Shown here: one piece after another, positions 34,390 to 44,863 of the stretch
How positions within the stretch are numbered: position 1 is the stretch's first letter
Layout: the number at the start of each line of letters is the position of its first letter
From: Brevundimonas diminuta
Lineage (GTDB): Bacteria > Pseudomonadota > Alphaproteobacteria > Caulobacterales > Caulobacteraceae
Direction: 5' to 3'
Assembly: GCF_022654015.1 (NCBI RefSeq)
Contig: NZ_CP073063.1
Coordinates: forward strand, 310,001 to 374,000
DNA length: 64,000 bases
Program-made: the position numbers and the translations under genes
Notes under the pieces: generated by a model
The model's database searches: none
What the model was told of the DNA's origin: nothing
Seen by the model: only the letters and a program-made list of their open reading frames with translations

Positions 34390-35021
34390 AAAGCATTCCT
34401 GCTGCGCTATCGCCCTCCGGGCTGCTTGAGCGCGGAACTCTCATCCTGGCGTCCAAGAGCGCGGCCCGCCGCGCCATGCTGGTAAACGCCGGCGTCGCCT
34501 TTGAGGTGCGCGTCGCCGATGTGGACGAGGACGCCATCAAGGCCGTCTCGACCGACCTGGACGCCGCCGCCCTCGCCGTTCGTCTCGCGGAAGACAAGGC
34601 CCTTGCCGTTTCGCGCGACGACGAGACCGCCTGGGTGCTGGGCTCGGATCAGACCCTGGCCTTTGACGGCGGCCTGGTCTCCAAGGCCAGGTCTCTGGAC
34701 GCGGCGCGCCAGCGGCTGAAAGCCATGCGCGGCAAGTCGCACCAACTGCATTCCGGCGCAGCGCTGGCGACCAAGGGCCAGATCGTCTGGTCCGGCGTCG
34801 ATACGGTTCAGATGCGGATGCGCGATTTCTCGGACGCCTTCCTCGACGCCTATCTGGCGGCCGAGGGTGAGGCCCTGCTGTCCTGCGTCGGCTCTTACCG
34901 GCTGGAGGGGCTGGGCTCGCAGCTGTTCGAGGCGGTGGACGGCGACTATTTCACAGTGCTGGGTCTGCCGCTCTGGCCGGTGTTGAAAGAGCTACGTCGC
35001 GCGGGGGTGATCGCGGCATGA
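34386..35021 (+). CDS. maf: Maf-family nucleotide pyrophosphatase
   Basis: 211 residues. Hydrolyses non-canonical or modified nucleoside triphosphates. Body motifs: LILASKSAARRAML, GSDQTLAFDGG and CVGSYRLEGLG. The likely start is GTG 34386, overlapping the ppsR stop as GTGA. This gives about 15 residues before the usual Maf N-terminus; they are encoded by a copy of the short palindromic repeat (34404-34433), reading ALSPSGLLERG. aroE follows with a 4-base overlap. Confidence 0.92.
   Translation: MKSIPAALSPSGLLERGTLILASKSAARRAMLVNAGVAFEVRVADVDEDAIKAVSTDLDAAALAVRLAEDKALAVSRDDETAWVLGSDQTLAFDGGLVSKARSLDAARQRLKAMRGKSHQLHSGAALATKGQIVWSGVDTVQMRMRDFSDAFLDAYLAAEGEALLSCVGSYRLEGLGSQLFEAVDGDYFTVLGLPLWPVLKELRRAGVIAA
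34404..34433 (+). repeat. Short palindromic repeat, copy C, inside the maf 5' coding region
   Basis: 29 of 30 bases identical to copy A near leuS (the one change is T to C in the hairpin loop). Here it lies within the reading frame at the start of maf, so the repeat is translated. Confidence 0.8.
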
Positions 35022-35848
35022 GCACGCACCGCATAACCGGGGCCGCCATGGTCGCCGGGGTCTCCGGAAATCCGGTCGCCCATTCGCTCAGCCCGGTCAT
35101 TCACAACGCCTGGCTGGCCGCGGGCGGCATCGACGGCGCCTATGTTCCCTTCGCCCCAGCCGATGCGGCCGGGTTTGAGGCCCTGGTCGCGGCGGGACGT
35201 GCCGGTCTGATCATGGGGCTGAACGTCACCGCCCCGTTCAAGGAACAGGCCTTCGCCCTGGCGGATCAGGCGACGGCGGCGGCGCGGCTGACGTCTTCGG
35301 CCAATATCCTGCAGTTCGAAAACGGGCGGGTGCTGGCCGACAGTTCCGACGGGATCGGCCTGATGCGCGGCCTGAGGGAACAAGCGCCGGACCTGGACGT
35401 GGCGGGGCGGCCGGTGGTGATGCTGGGCGCCGGCGGCGCGGCCCGCGCAGGCTCCGGCGCCTTGGTCGAGGCCGGCGCCAAGGTGCGCATCGTCAACCGT
35501 TCGCCCGAACGCGCCCAGGCCCTGGCCGCCGATCTCGGGCCGTCGGTTCGGGTCATGACGGCCGATGACGCTTTTGACGGCGCAGCCTTGGTCATCAATG
35601 CGCTGAGCGTCCCGCCCAGTATTGACTTCGACCGGATCGCGCCCGGCACGGTGGTGATGGACATGACCTACAAGCCGCTGGCCACGCCCTTCCTGATGGC
35701 GGCGCGCGAACGCGGCCTGCCGACGGTGGATGGATTGGCCATGCTGATCGGCCAGGCGGCGCCGTCGTTCGAAGCCCTGTTCCGCCGCCCGCCGCCGCCT
35801 CTCGATCTTCGCGCCCTGTTGATGACGCATCTGGGCGAGACGGCATGA
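35018..35848 (+). CDS. aroE: Shikimate dehydrogenase
   Basis: 276 residues. Reduces 3-dehydroshikimate to shikimate with NADPH. Substrate site [14 protein letters not shown] (about 17-30), catalytic lysine in [11 protein letters not shown] (about 74), and the NADP Rossmann motif [12 protein letters not shown] (about 136) are clear. ATG 35018 overlaps the maf stop (ATGA); a second ATG ten codons later is possible. coaE follows with a 4-base overlap. Confidence 0.95.
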   Translation: MSTHRITGAAMVAGVSGNPVAHSLSPVIHNAWLAAGGIDGAYVPFAPADAAGFEALVAAGRAGLIMGLNVTAPFKEQAFALADQATAAARLTSSANILQFENGRVLADSSDGIGLMRGLREQAPDLDVAGRPVVMLGAGGAARAGSGALVEAGAKVRIVNRSPERAQALAADLGPSVRVMTADDAFDGAALVINALSVPPSIDFDRIAPGTVVMDMTYKPLATPFLMAARERGLPTVDGLAMLIGQAAPSFEALFRRPPPPLDLRALLMTHLGETA

Positions 35849-36477
35849 TCCTGCTCGGTCTCACCGGCTCCATCGGCATGGGCAAGTCGACGACGACGGC
35901 CATGTTCGCCGATCTGGGCGCGGTCGTCTGGAACGCCGACGATGCGGTTCACCGCCTCTACGCGCCTGGCGGTGCGGCGGTTGGTCCGGTGGGCGAAGCC
36001 TTTCCCGGCGTCGTCGTGGACGGCGCGGTCGATCGCACGCGTCTGGCCGAGGCGCTTGGGGAAGACGACACCGCCTTTCGACATCTGGAAGCCATCGTGC
36101 ACCCCCTGGTCGCCCAGGGTCGCGCGGCCGATCTGGAGGCGGCGCGCACGGCGGGTGTGCAACTGGCGGTTCTGGACATCCCCCTGCTGTTCGAGACGGG
36201 TGGGGACAGCGCCGTCGACGCCGTCGTGGTGGTCACCGCCGATCCGGCGATCCAGGCGGAGCGGGTCCTGGCCCGTCCCGGCATGACCCGCGAACGGTTC
36301 GACGCCATCCTGGCGCGCCAGATGCCGGACGCGGAAAAGCGCGCCCGCGCCGATTTCGTCATCGACACCGGCCGGGGTTTGGAGGCCGCGCGGGCCGAGG
36401 TCGAGGCGATCGTCGTCGCCGTTCTTGACGCGTCGTGGATATCTCCCCGGCGCGGCGCGGCGAGCCTTTCGCGCTGA
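35845..36477 (+). CDS. coaE: Dephospho-CoA kinase
   Basis: 210 residues. Last step of coenzyme A synthesis. Walker [13 protein letters not shown] near 5-16, [11 protein letters not shown] near 31, [12 protein letters not shown] near 112 and the lid region [12 protein letters not shown] near 150 are typical. The ATG overlaps the aroE stop by 4 bases. dnaQ starts 25 bases after its stop, so the five-gene set from ppsR to dnaQ appears to be one transcript. Confidence 0.94.
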   Translation: MILLGLTGSIGMGKSTTTAMFADLGAVVWNADDAVHRLYAPGGAAVGPVGEAFPGVVVDGAVDRTRLAEALGEDDTAFRHLEAIVHPLVAQGRAADLEAARTAGVQLAVLDIPLLFETGGDSAVDAVVVVTADPAIQAERVLARPGMTRERFDAILARQMPDAEKRARADFVIDTGRGLEAARAEVEAIVVAVLDASWISPRRGAASLSR

Positions 36478-36501
36478 GGCGAATGCCGCCATTAAGGGCG
36501 A

Positions 36502-37224
36502 ATGGCGCGCGAGATCGTTCTGGATACGGAAACCACCGGCTTCGACCCCAAGACGGGCGACCGGCTGATCGAGGTCGGCTGTATCGAGATTCAGGATCTG
36601 CTGCCGACGGGGCGGACTTTCCATCGGTTCGTCAATCCCGAGCGGCTGATCCCGCCCGACGCCATCCGGGTTCACGGCATCACCGACGAAAAGGTCAAGG
36701 ATGCGCCCAAGTTCGCCGAGATCGCCGACGAGCTGATCGAATTCATCGGCGATGCGCAGATGATCGCCCACAACGCCGCCTTCGACCGCAACTTCATCGA
36801 CTTCGAATATGCGCGGTGCGGTCGCCCGATCACCGGCGAGGCGCGCTGGATCGATACGCTGAAACTGGCCCAGACGCGGTTTCCGGGCATGCCCAACTCG
36901 CTGGACGCCCTGTGCAAACGCTACAAGGTGTCGCTGGTCGAGCGGACGCTGCACGGCGCCCTGATCGACGCCCGCCTGCTGGCCGAGGTCTATCTGGAGC
37001 TTCGCGGCGGCAAGGAACGGGTGCTGGACCTGTCGTCGGCGCCGGTCGGTCGTGGTCCCGGCGGCGTCATCGAAACCGCCGCCTACGGACAGCGTCCCCG
37101 CCCCCTGGCGCCGCGCTCCACGCCCGAGGAACAGGCCGCCCACGTCGCCTTCCTCGCCAAGGCGCTGAAGGACCGCTCACTGTGGGAAGCCTACGGTCTG
37201 CCAGCGCAAGAAAACGCGGCTTAA
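36502..37224 (+). CDS. dnaQ: DNA polymerase III epsilon subunit (proofreading exonuclease)
   Basis: 240 residues. DEDDh exonuclease with Exo I LDTETTGFDPKTGDR (Asp and Glu near 7), Exo II HNAAFDRNFIDFEY (Asp near 98), and the histidine-aspartate Exo III HGALIDARLLAEVY (about 153). The C-terminal 50 residues form the flexible part that contacts the polymerase alpha subunit. It ends the operon leaving the origin; repeat copy E lies 30 bases downstream. Confidence 0.95.
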   Translation: MAREIVLDTETTGFDPKTGDRLIEVGCIEIQDLLPTGRTFHRFVNPERLIPPDAIRVHGITDEKVKDAPKFAEIADELIEFIGDAQMIAHNAAFDRNFIDFEYARCGRPITGEARWIDTLKLAQTRFPGMPNSLDALCKRYKVSLVERTLHGALIDARLLAEVYLELRGGKERVLDLSSAPVGRGPGGVIETAAYGQRPRPLAPRSTPEEQAAHVAFLAKALKDRSLWEAYGLPAQENAA

Positions 37225-37253
37225 GTCACCGTTCCCAACCCAGCACAATAGAT

Positions 37254-37304
37254 GCGCTCAAGCAGAGAGCGACCGCGTCGCGAACGTAGCGCGGCGCGCA
37301 GCGC
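37254..37304 (-). repeat. Short palindromic repeat, copy E (long form)
   Basis: Begins GCGCTCAAGCAG, the reverse complement of the CTGCTTGAGCGC end of copies A and C, and ends GCGCAGCGC. It fills most of the gap between the convergent dnaQ and dapB genes. Several GC-rich hairpins can form, so it may also stop transcription from both sides. Confidence 0.6.
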
Positions 37305-37311
37305 CCCTAAA

Positions 37312-38061
37312 TCATGCCTGCCGGAAGCCCAGCACGTCCTGCATGTCATAGAGACCGGGGCCGCGCGTCCGCACCCAAGCGGCGGCGGCGACAGCGCCCT
37401 TGGCGAACAGCGACCGATCGATCGCCGAATGGCTGAGGGTCAGCACTTCATCTTCCGAGGCGAACAGCACCGTATGTTCGCCGATGATGCCGCCGGCGCG
37501 GATGGAGGAAAAGCCGATCTTGCCGCTTTCGCGCTCGCCCTGGACCCCGTCGTAGGGTTTGGAGCGCAGGTCATCCAGATCCGCGAACCGGCCCTCGGCG
37601 GCGGCTTCGCCCAGCATCAGGGCCGTGCCCGACGGTGAATCCACTTTCCGGCGGTGATGGGCCTCGGTGATCTCGATGTCCCAATCCTGGGCGTCCAGAC
37701 GCTGGGCCGCGTGCTGGACCAAGCCGATCAGGATGTTCACGCCCAGAGAGAAGTTGCCGCTCTTGACGATGGCGACCTTCTCGGCGGCCTTCATCAGGTC
37801 GGCTTCCTGCTCGTCCGTGAAGCCGGTCGAGCCGATCACCAGGGCCGGGCCGCCGCGCTCGGCAGCGCTCTGGGCCAGAGCCACCGAGGCGGCCGGGGTC
37901 GAGAAATCGATGATCACGTCGCACAGCGACAGGTCGGCGGTTTCGCCCCAATCGAAACGGGCGGCGACCACCACATCTTCACGGGCGTCCAGAACCTGAG
38001 AGACCGCACGCCCCATCCGGCCACGATAGCCGGAAATGCCGGCATGGAAGATTGCGCTCAA
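37312..38061 (-). CDS. dapB: 4-hydroxy-tetrahydrodipicolinate reductase
   Basis: 249 residues. Reduces HTPA in the lysine and diaminopimelate pathway. NAD(P) motif GISGYRGRMGR near 8, IDFSTPAAS near 51, GSTGFTDEQ near 77 and the catalytic EAHHRRKVDSPSGTA near 135 are present. The start is TTG at 38061, overlapping the dnaJ stop as TTGA, with AAAGAGAA about 7 bases upstream. Coupling with dnaJ is unusual but also known from related genomes. Confidence 0.94.
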   Translation of the reverse strand: MSAIFHAGISGYRGRMGRAVSQVLDAREDVVVAARFDWGETADLSLCDVIIDFSTPAASVALAQSAAERGGPALVIGSTGFTDEQEADLMKAAEKVAIVKSGNFSLGVNILIGLVQHAAQRLDAQDWDIEITEAHHRRKVDSPSGTALMLGEAAAEGRFADLDDLRSKPYDGVQGERESGKIGFSSIRAGGIIGEHTVLFASEDEVLTLSHSAIDRSLFAKGAVAAAAWVRTRGPGLYDMQDVLGFRQA

Positions 38062-39260
38062 ACCGCGTTCTCTTTCGACCCGTCCGCGTCCTGACTGCCC
38101 AGGATGTCGGCCCAGAAACGCTTCGCCTTTCCGGCAAAGCTGGAATTCCTGGGGTTCTGCCCCTCCCCGAACGAGAGGGCAAGCTCTTCAAGCAACTCAC
38201 GCTGGCGCGCGGTCAGATCGGTGGGCGTCTCGACGAACAGCTCGACCACCAGATCGCCCCGGTTGCGGCCGTTCAGATGGGGCATGCCCTTGCCCTTGAT
38301 GCGCACGGTCTTGCCGGTCTGGGCGCCGGCCGGCACGGCGACCGAGGCCTTGCACTTGCCGTCGCAGGCCGTGGAGACCAGGCAGGGCGCGTCGATCTCG
38401 CCGCCCAGGGCCGCCACCGTCATCGGCACGGGCACGGTGACGAGCAGGTCCAGGTTGTCGCGCTCGAACAGGTCGTGCGGCGTGACCGAGATGAAGACGT
38501 ACAGATCCCCGCGCGGTCCGCCGCGCTGGCCCGCATCGCCCTCGCCCGACAGCCGGATGCGCGAACCGTCGTCCACGCCGGCCGGGATTTTCAGGTTCAG
38601 GGTGCGGGTTTTGCGCACCTGTCCGTGCCCGTGGCAGGTGGTGCAGGGATCGGCAATCATCTGACCCTGGCCGTGGCAGCGGGGGCAGGTGCGCTCGACC
38701 TGGAAGAAGCCGTTGGCCTGGCGCACGCGACCGGCGCCCTGGCAGGTGGTGCAGGTGACGGGCTTGGTGCCCGGCTTGGCGCCGGACCCCTCGCAGGTGT
38801 CGCAGGTCATGGTCGAGGGGATGTCGATCTCGACGTCTTCGCCCTTGTAGGCCTGCTCCAGGGTGATCTCCAGATCGTAGCGCAAATCCGAGCCCCGGCG
38901 CGGTCCGCCCTGCTGGCCCCGGCCCTGGCGTCCGCCGAAGGCGTCGCCGAACGCATCGCCGAAGACCTGGGAGAAGATGTCGTTGATGTCCGAGAAACCC
39001 TGGCCGCCCTGGCCGAAGGGATTGCCGCCCCCGCCGCCGTTCACGCCCGCATGGCCGTAACGGTCATAGGCCGCGCGCTTGTTGTCGTCCGACAGCACCG
39101 TATAGGCCTCGGACAGTTCCTTGAACTTGGCCATCGACTCTTCCGAACCGCCGTTGCGGTCGGGGTGATGCACCATGGCCAGCTTGCGGTAGGCGGCTTT
39201 CAGGCCGGGGGCGTCGATCGTGCGTTCGACACCCAGAACTTCGTAATAATCACGCGCCAT
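38058..39260 (-). CDS. dnaJ: Chaperone DnaJ
   Basis: 400 residues, type I Hsp40. J domain with HPD (VHHPDRNGG, about 32), Gly/Phe-rich region (GGGGGNPFGQGGQGF, about 75-90), four zinc-finger repeats (CDTCEGSG, CTTCQGAG, CPRCHGQG, CTTCHGHG, about 150-220) and the C-terminal substrate domains. It stimulates DnaK ATPase. dnaK lies upstream, but a rho-independent terminator separates the two, so dnaJ may have its own promoter in the 175-base gap. Confidence 0.97.
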   Translation of the reverse strand: MARDYYEVLGVERTIDAPGLKAAYRKLAMVHHPDRNGGSEESMAKFKELSEAYTVLSDDNKRAAYDRYGHAGVNGGGGGNPFGQGGQGFSDINDIFSQVFGDAFGDAFGGRQGRGQQGGPRRGSDLRYDLEITLEQAYKGEDVEIDIPSTMTCDTCEGSGAKPGTKPVTCTTCQGAGRVRQANGFFQVERTCPRCHGQGQMIADPCTTCHGHGQVRKTRTLNLKIPAGVDDGSRIRLSGEGDAGQRGGPRGDLYVFISVTPHDLFERDNLDLLVTVPVPMTVAALGGEIDAPCLVSTACDGKCKASVAVPAGAQTGKTVRIKGKGMPHLNGRNRGDLVVELFVETPTDLTARQRELLEELALSFGEGQNPRNSSFAGKAKRFWADILGSQDADGSKENAV

Positions 39261-39375
39261 CGGGCGTTCGTCCTCATACTTCCCCGTTCGTTTTCGCCTC
39301 GCCTCTTATCGAGCGTTGGTCGAAATCGATGTCCCGGCTGACATGGGGTCCGGGACCAATGATGCAAGTTTCATG

Positions 39376-39409
39376 AAAAGGCCCCGCCTATCGCAAGACA
39401 AGCGGGGCC
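39376..39409 (-). terminator. Rho-independent terminator after dnaK
   Basis: On the complement the stem GGCCCCGC/GCGGGGCC (8 base pairs, 14-base loop) is followed by TTTTC. It lies 27 bases after the dnaK stop and upstream of dnaJ on the same strand. Confidence 0.8.
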
Positions 39410-39435
39410 GTATCATTTCAGCGACCTGTGACGGA

Positions 39436-41343
<1,908 letters not shown>

Positions 41344-41482
41344 GTGTTCTTCAGTCTCTCTGGTTCGGCGGGCGATGCGGCGGCCTTCGACGAAGCGCTG
41401 CGCGTGACCGCCCCCGGTTGGGTTGGCGTGGATCAGGCTGGATAGCCCCAAGTTTCGCGGGGTTTCTCCGAAGCTGGCCCCG

Positions 41483-41510
41483 ATATGGGAAAATCCCCCC
41501 CGCCCGCAAG
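41483..41510 (-). promoter_or_regulatory. Candidate sigma-32 (heat shock) promoter of dnaK
   Basis: On the complement CTTGC (41506-41510) is followed after 16 bases by CCCATAT (41483-41489). This resembles the alphaproteobacterial RpoH pattern CTTG with a 17-18 base gap to CYTAT. The dnaK ATG is 140 bases downstream. Confidence 0.55.
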
Positions 41511-41523
41511 GGCGTTATTGCGA

Positions 41524-41548
41524 TTCAACGCTTTCGAAGAACGTTGAA
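41524..41548. promoter_or_regulatory. Inverted repeat upstream of the dnaK promoter
   Basis: TTCAACG-N11-CGTTGAA with matching outer A/T bases; the spacer itself contains the palindrome TTCGAA. It lies between the dnaK heat-shock promoter and the divergent periplasmic protein gene (start 41635) and could control either. No known family is recognised. Confidence 0.45.
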
Positions 41549-41634
41549 ATTCAAAGATGCGGAGACAGCGATCGTCGGGCATAAGATTTCCCATCGCGCT
41601 CAGGGGACCGCGATGAAGGAAGGGAGAGGAAACA

Positions 41635-42003
41635 ATGATCAAGACCATGCTCAAGGCGGCCGTCGCCGCCGCCATTCTGGTCGGCGCTGCGGCCGCCGCC
41701 GCGCCGTCTGCTGGGGCGCCGGCCATACAGTCGCGTGACGGCTATGATCGCCACGTCACCATCAAGAACCGCACCGGCTGGACCATGTTGCGCTTCTACG
41801 CGTCGGATTCGCGCAGCGACGACTGGGAAGAGGACATCCTGGGCTCGGACGTTCTGGAAAGCGGGCAGGATGTGCGCATCAACATCGATGACGGCTCGGG
41901 CGCCTGCATCTATGACTTCAAGGCCGAGTTCACCAACGGTCAGGAGCTGACGCGGTCGCGCATCAATGTCTGTGAGGTCAGCGAATACACCTACACCCGT
42001 TGA
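41635..42003 (+). CDS. Small exported hypothetical protein
   Basis: 122 residues. Signal peptide (hydrophobic alanine-rich stretch, cleavage near 25) and a mature domain of about 95 residues with TIKNRTGWTMLRFYAS, a DDWEEDILGSDVL segment and two cysteines (ACIYDF, NVCEVSEY) that could form a disulfide. Proteins of this type are common in Caulobacterales and often mislabelled; the function is unknown. A very strong ribosome site (AAGGAAGGGAGAGG) precedes the ATG, so high expression is likely. alkB follows directly. Confidence 0.8.
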   Translation: MIKTMLKAAVAAAILVGAAAAAAPSAGAPAIQSRDGYDRHVTIKNRTGWTMLRFYASDSRSDDWEEDILGSDVLESGQDVRINIDDGSGACIYDFKAEFTNGQELTRSRINVCEVSEYTYTR

Positions 42004-42004
42004 G

Positions 42005-42604
42005 GTGAAGACCGCCGTCAAGGGCTTCCGGCTCTGGCCGGGCGCGTTCGACGCCGCGGCGCAGGCTGATCTGGTCGCCGAGGTGTTCGGCCGGCTGGAT
42101 GACGCGCCCCTTTATCGGCCGACCACGCCGGGCGGGCGGCCCTTTTCGGTTCAGATGAGCAACTTCGGGCCGCTGGGCTGGGTCTCCGACCGGGGCGGCT
42201 ATCGCTATCAGTCGACCCATCCCGAGACCGGGCGACCTTGGCCGGCGATCCCGACTATGCTGCTCGACCTGTGGGACGCCACGGTCGGCTGGCCCACGCC
42301 GCCGGACGCCTGTCTGGTCAATCTGTATCGCGATGCGGCGAAGATGGGCCTGCACCAGGACAAGGACGAGGCCGACCTCGGCGCGCCCGTCCTGTCGGTG
42401 TCGCTAGGGGACACGGCGACGTTCCGCATCGGCGCGGCGGAGGGGGGACGCACCACGACGCTGAGGCTGGACAGCGGCGATGTCTGCGCCCTGACCGGAC
42501 CCGCACGCCTGGCCCGTCACGGCGTCGACCGCGTGCTGGCCGGATCGTCGCGCCTGATCCCCGGCGGCGGCCGGCTGAACCTGACGCTGCGTTGCGCCGG
42601 TTGA
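42005..42604 (+). CDS. alkB: Alpha-ketoglutarate-dependent dioxygenase AlkB
   Basis: 199 residues. Repairs 1-methyladenine and 3-methylcytosine in DNA by oxidative demethylation. Iron ligands in LHQDKDEADL (His, Asp) and ARHGVDR (His), and the 2-oxoglutarate-binding arginines near the C-terminal LNLTLRCAG, are present, as is the substrate segment NFGPLGW. Start is uncertain: GTG 42005, just after the previous stop, gives the usual length; ATG 41966 would overlap the previous gene by 38 bases. Confidence 0.93.
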   Translation: MKTAVKGFRLWPGAFDAAAQADLVAEVFGRLDDAPLYRPTTPGGRPFSVQMSNFGPLGWVSDRGGYRYQSTHPETGRPWPAIPTMLLDLWDATVGWPTPPDACLVNLYRDAAKMGLHQDKDEADLGAPVLSVSLGDTATFRIGAAEGGRTTTLRLDSGDVCALTGPARLARHGVDRVLAGSSRLIPGGGRLNLTLRCAG

Positions 42605-42647
42605 TCGCCGGATTTTTGGACTGGCTTTCGCCGTCCGGCTGCGGCGT

Positions 42648-43406
42648 ATGTCGGAGATGGATGATCTGAAGCGCCGTTGGGCCCGGCTGGAGCCCCATGT
42701 CACCGTTGTCGGACCGGACGACGACCGACCCCGTTCTGCCGTGCTGATGTTCCACGGCTGCGGGGGCCTGCGCGACCATCTACCCCGCTATGCCGAGGTC
42801 GCCAAGGCGGCGGGCTGGCGCGCCTTCATCGTTGATTCCTACGGCCCGCGCGGCTGGGGCCGGGCCTTCACCCTGACGGCGGTCTGCACGGGCCTGTCGT
42901 TCAGGGGCTATGAGCGGGTGGGCGACGTGCTGGCGGCGATCCAGGGCGTTTCGGCCCGGCCGGATGTCGATGCGACGAAGCTGGCCCTGGCCGGCTGGAG
43001 CCACGGCGGTTGGTCGATCATGGAGATGATGAGCGGCGCGCCGACGCCCGGCGCCTTTGGCGTGACCGATCCCGCCGAGGCCGACCTGTCCGGCGTCAAG
43101 GCGGTGTGGCTGGCCTATCCCTATATCGGCCCGTTCGCCTTCAACCGGCTGAAGCCCTGGCGGCATTGCCCGCGCGTCCTGGCCGTCACCTGCAAGCGCG
43201 ACCACCTGACGACCGTTCGCAACGCCGAGCAGGTCAACGCCATGATCCGAAACTGCGGCTCCGAAGTCGAAAGCTGGATCGCCGGGGGCACTCACGCCTT
43301 CGACGAACCGACCAACAACGGCCCCATGCGCCACGACCCGGAACTGACGACCGAAGCCCTGCGCCGCTTCGGCGCCTTCCTGACCGACGCCGTCCCACAC
43401 AGCTGA
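42648..43406 (+). CDS. Dienelactone hydrolase-like alpha/beta hydrolase
   Basis: 252 residues. Oxyanion segment LMFHGCGGLRDHLPRYAE near 35, nucleophile GWSHGGWS (Ser about 122), an acid in TCKRDHLTTV near 185 and the late histidine in GGTHAFDEP near 220 give a dienelactone hydrolase family member. The natural substrate is unknown. It lies 43 bases after alkB on the same strand, and could be the third gene of that transcript. ATG 42648 is used; ATG 42657 has no room for a ribosome site. Confidence 0.85.
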   Translation: MSEMDDLKRRWARLEPHVTVVGPDDDRPRSAVLMFHGCGGLRDHLPRYAEVAKAAGWRAFIVDSYGPRGWGRAFTLTAVCTGLSFRGYERVGDVLAAIQGVSARPDVDATKLALAGWSHGGWSIMEMMSGAPTPGAFGVTDPAEADLSGVKAVWLAYPYIGPFAFNRLKPWRHCPRVLAVTCKRDHLTTVRNAEQVNAMIRNCGSEVESWIAGGTHAFDEPTNNGPMRHDPELTTEALRRFGAFLTDAVPHS

Positions 43407-43428
43407 AAAAGAAAACTCTCCCGCGCTC

Positions 43429-43464
43429 TTGACGGGCGACCCATCACGTAACAATTGCAGTTAC
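43429..43464 (+). promoter_or_regulatory. Promoter and palindrome abutting the Rrf2 start codon
   Basis: A TTGACG element (43429-43434) lies upstream and the inverted repeat GTAAC-N7-GTTAC (43448-43464) ends exactly at the base before ATG 43465. With normal spacing the transcript would begin close to the ATG. Autoregulation by the encoded Rrf2 protein is inferred. Confidence 0.6.
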
Positions 43465-43944
43465 ATGAAAAGGGATTCCCGCCTGTCCAACATTCTCCAT
43501 GCCCTGCTGCACATGGCCGAGCATGAGACACGCACCGGCTCGCCCATGACCTCGGACCAGCTGGCGGTGTGCCTGTCCACCAATCCCGTAGTGGTGCGCC
43601 GAACCATGGCCGGGTTGCGCGAGCAGGGATTGGTGGCGTCGGAAAAGGGGCATGGCGGCGGCTGGCGTCTGTCGCGACCGCTGGATCAGGTCACCCTGGG
43701 CCAGGTGAACGCTGCCCTAGGCGGTGCGGATCTGTTTCCGGCCGCTCCGCCCATCGAGGCTGACGGCTGCCTGGTCGAGGCGGCGGTCAACGACGCCCTG
43801 GCCGAGACCTACGCCGCCGCCCGCGCCCTGCTGATCGCGCGCCTGAACGACATAACCCTGGCCGATCTGGCGGCGGATTTTTCGCGCCGCATGGCCGAAC
43901 ATCCCAAGAGAGACCTGCTCCATGCCCACGCCCGAAAGTCCTGA
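43465..43944 (+). CDS. Rrf2-family transcriptional regulator
   Basis: 159 residues. Winged helix of the Rrf2 family (LSTNPVVVRRTMAGLREQGLV, about 37-57, with wing KGHGGGWRLSR). Only two cysteines are present (Cys36, Cys102), so the three-cysteine Fe-S cluster site of IscR/NsrR is absent; a thiol switch or no cofactor is likely. No space for a ribosome site exists before ATG 43465, so a leaderless mRNA is possible. The flavin reductase gene overlaps its 3' end. Confidence 0.9.
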   Translation: MKRDSRLSNILHALLHMAEHETRTGSPMTSDQLAVCLSTNPVVVRRTMAGLREQGLVASEKGHGGGWRLSRPLDQVTLGQVNAALGGADLFPAAPPIEADGCLVEAAVNDALAETYAAARALLIARLNDITLADLAADFSRRMAEHPKRDLLHAHARKS

Positions 43945-44863
43945 GCCCATGTCGCACGACGCTCTAATCATCGGCGGCTCCTATGCCGGCCTGTCCGCCG
44001 CCATGCAGCTGGTTCGCGCGCGCCGCCGCGTTCTGGTCATCGATGACGGCCGGCCCCGCAATCGGTTCGCCGCCCGCGCTCATGGCGTCCTGACCAATGA
44101 TGGAAAGCCCGGCGCTGAGATCACGGCATCTGCCCGGTCTCAGGTCGCGGCCTATCCCACCGCCGCCTTCCGCATGGCGGAGGCGGTCGAGGTCGAACGG
44201 ATCGATGGCGGTTTCTCGGTCGCCTTCGCTGACGGCACACGTACGCGCGGTCGCCGGCTGCTGCTGTCGCACGGGGTCGAGGACGTGCTGGCCGACATCC
44301 CGGGGGTGAAGGAACGCTGGGGCCGCACCGCCCTGCACTGTCCCTGGTGCCATGGCTATGAGATCGGCGGCGGCCCCATCGGCGTGCTGGGGCGCGGCGA
44401 TCACGCGGTTCCGTATGCGGCGACGGTCGCCGAATGGGGCCAGGTCACCCTGTTCATGGACCTTGATCAGGGCCTGTCGCCCGAGGACGCCCATCTGCTG
44501 GATCGACGCGGGGTCACCATCGAGGCCACGCCCATCGCGCGGCTGGAGGGCGAGGCGCCGGGCCTGAGCGGCGCGCGGCTGACCGACGGACGGTTCCTCG
44601 ACCTGAAGGCCATCTTCGTCGGCGCCAATGTGCGGGTCGCCAGCCCCTTCGCCGAGCGGTTGGGTTGCGAGATGACCGATACCCCTATGGGGCGAGTGAT
44701 CAAGGTGGACGCCATGCAGCAGACGACCCAGCCGGGCGTCTTCGCCGCCGGCGACCTGGCGCGCGCCGCCTCCAACATCACCTTGGCGACCTCGGACGGC
44801 ATGATCGCCGCCCACGCTCTTTTCAGATCCCTGGTCGAGGAAGAGACGGCGATCGCCGCCTAG
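43922..44863 (+). CDS. Thioredoxin reductase-like NAD(P)/FAD-dependent oxidoreductase
   Basis: 313 residues. FAD motif IIGGSYAGLSAAMQL near 16, the redox pair CPWC in LHCPWCHGYE (about 140), the NAD(P) motif GVLGRGDHAV near 155 and the final GVFAAGDLARA near 275 match low-molecular-weight thioredoxin reductase relatives. Its electron acceptor is unknown. ATG 43922 (23-base overlap with the Rrf2 gene) or ATG 43949 may be used. It is probably controlled by the Rrf2 protein and faces the osmC gene. Confidence 0.9.
   Translation: MPTPESPEPMSHDALIIGGSYAGLSAAMQLVRARRRVLVIDDGRPRNRFAARAHGVLTNDGKPGAEITASARSQVAAYPTAAFRMAEAVEVERIDGGFSVAFADGTRTRGRRLLLSHGVEDVLADIPGVKERWGRTALHCPWCHGYEIGGGPIGVLGRGDHAVPYAATVAEWGQVTLFMDLDQGLSPEDAHLLDRRGVTIEATPIARLEGEAPGLSGARLTDGRFLDLKAIFVGANVRVASPFAERLGCEMTDTPMGRVIKVDAMQQTTQPGVFAAGDLARAASNITLATSDGMIAAHALFRSLVEEETAIAA

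Noticed and set aside
42610..42648. Sequence TTCGCCGTCCGGCTGC as a further copy of the short palindromic repeat
   Set aside because: Similarity is limited to the hairpin core; the GCGCT and CTTGAGCGC ends are missing.
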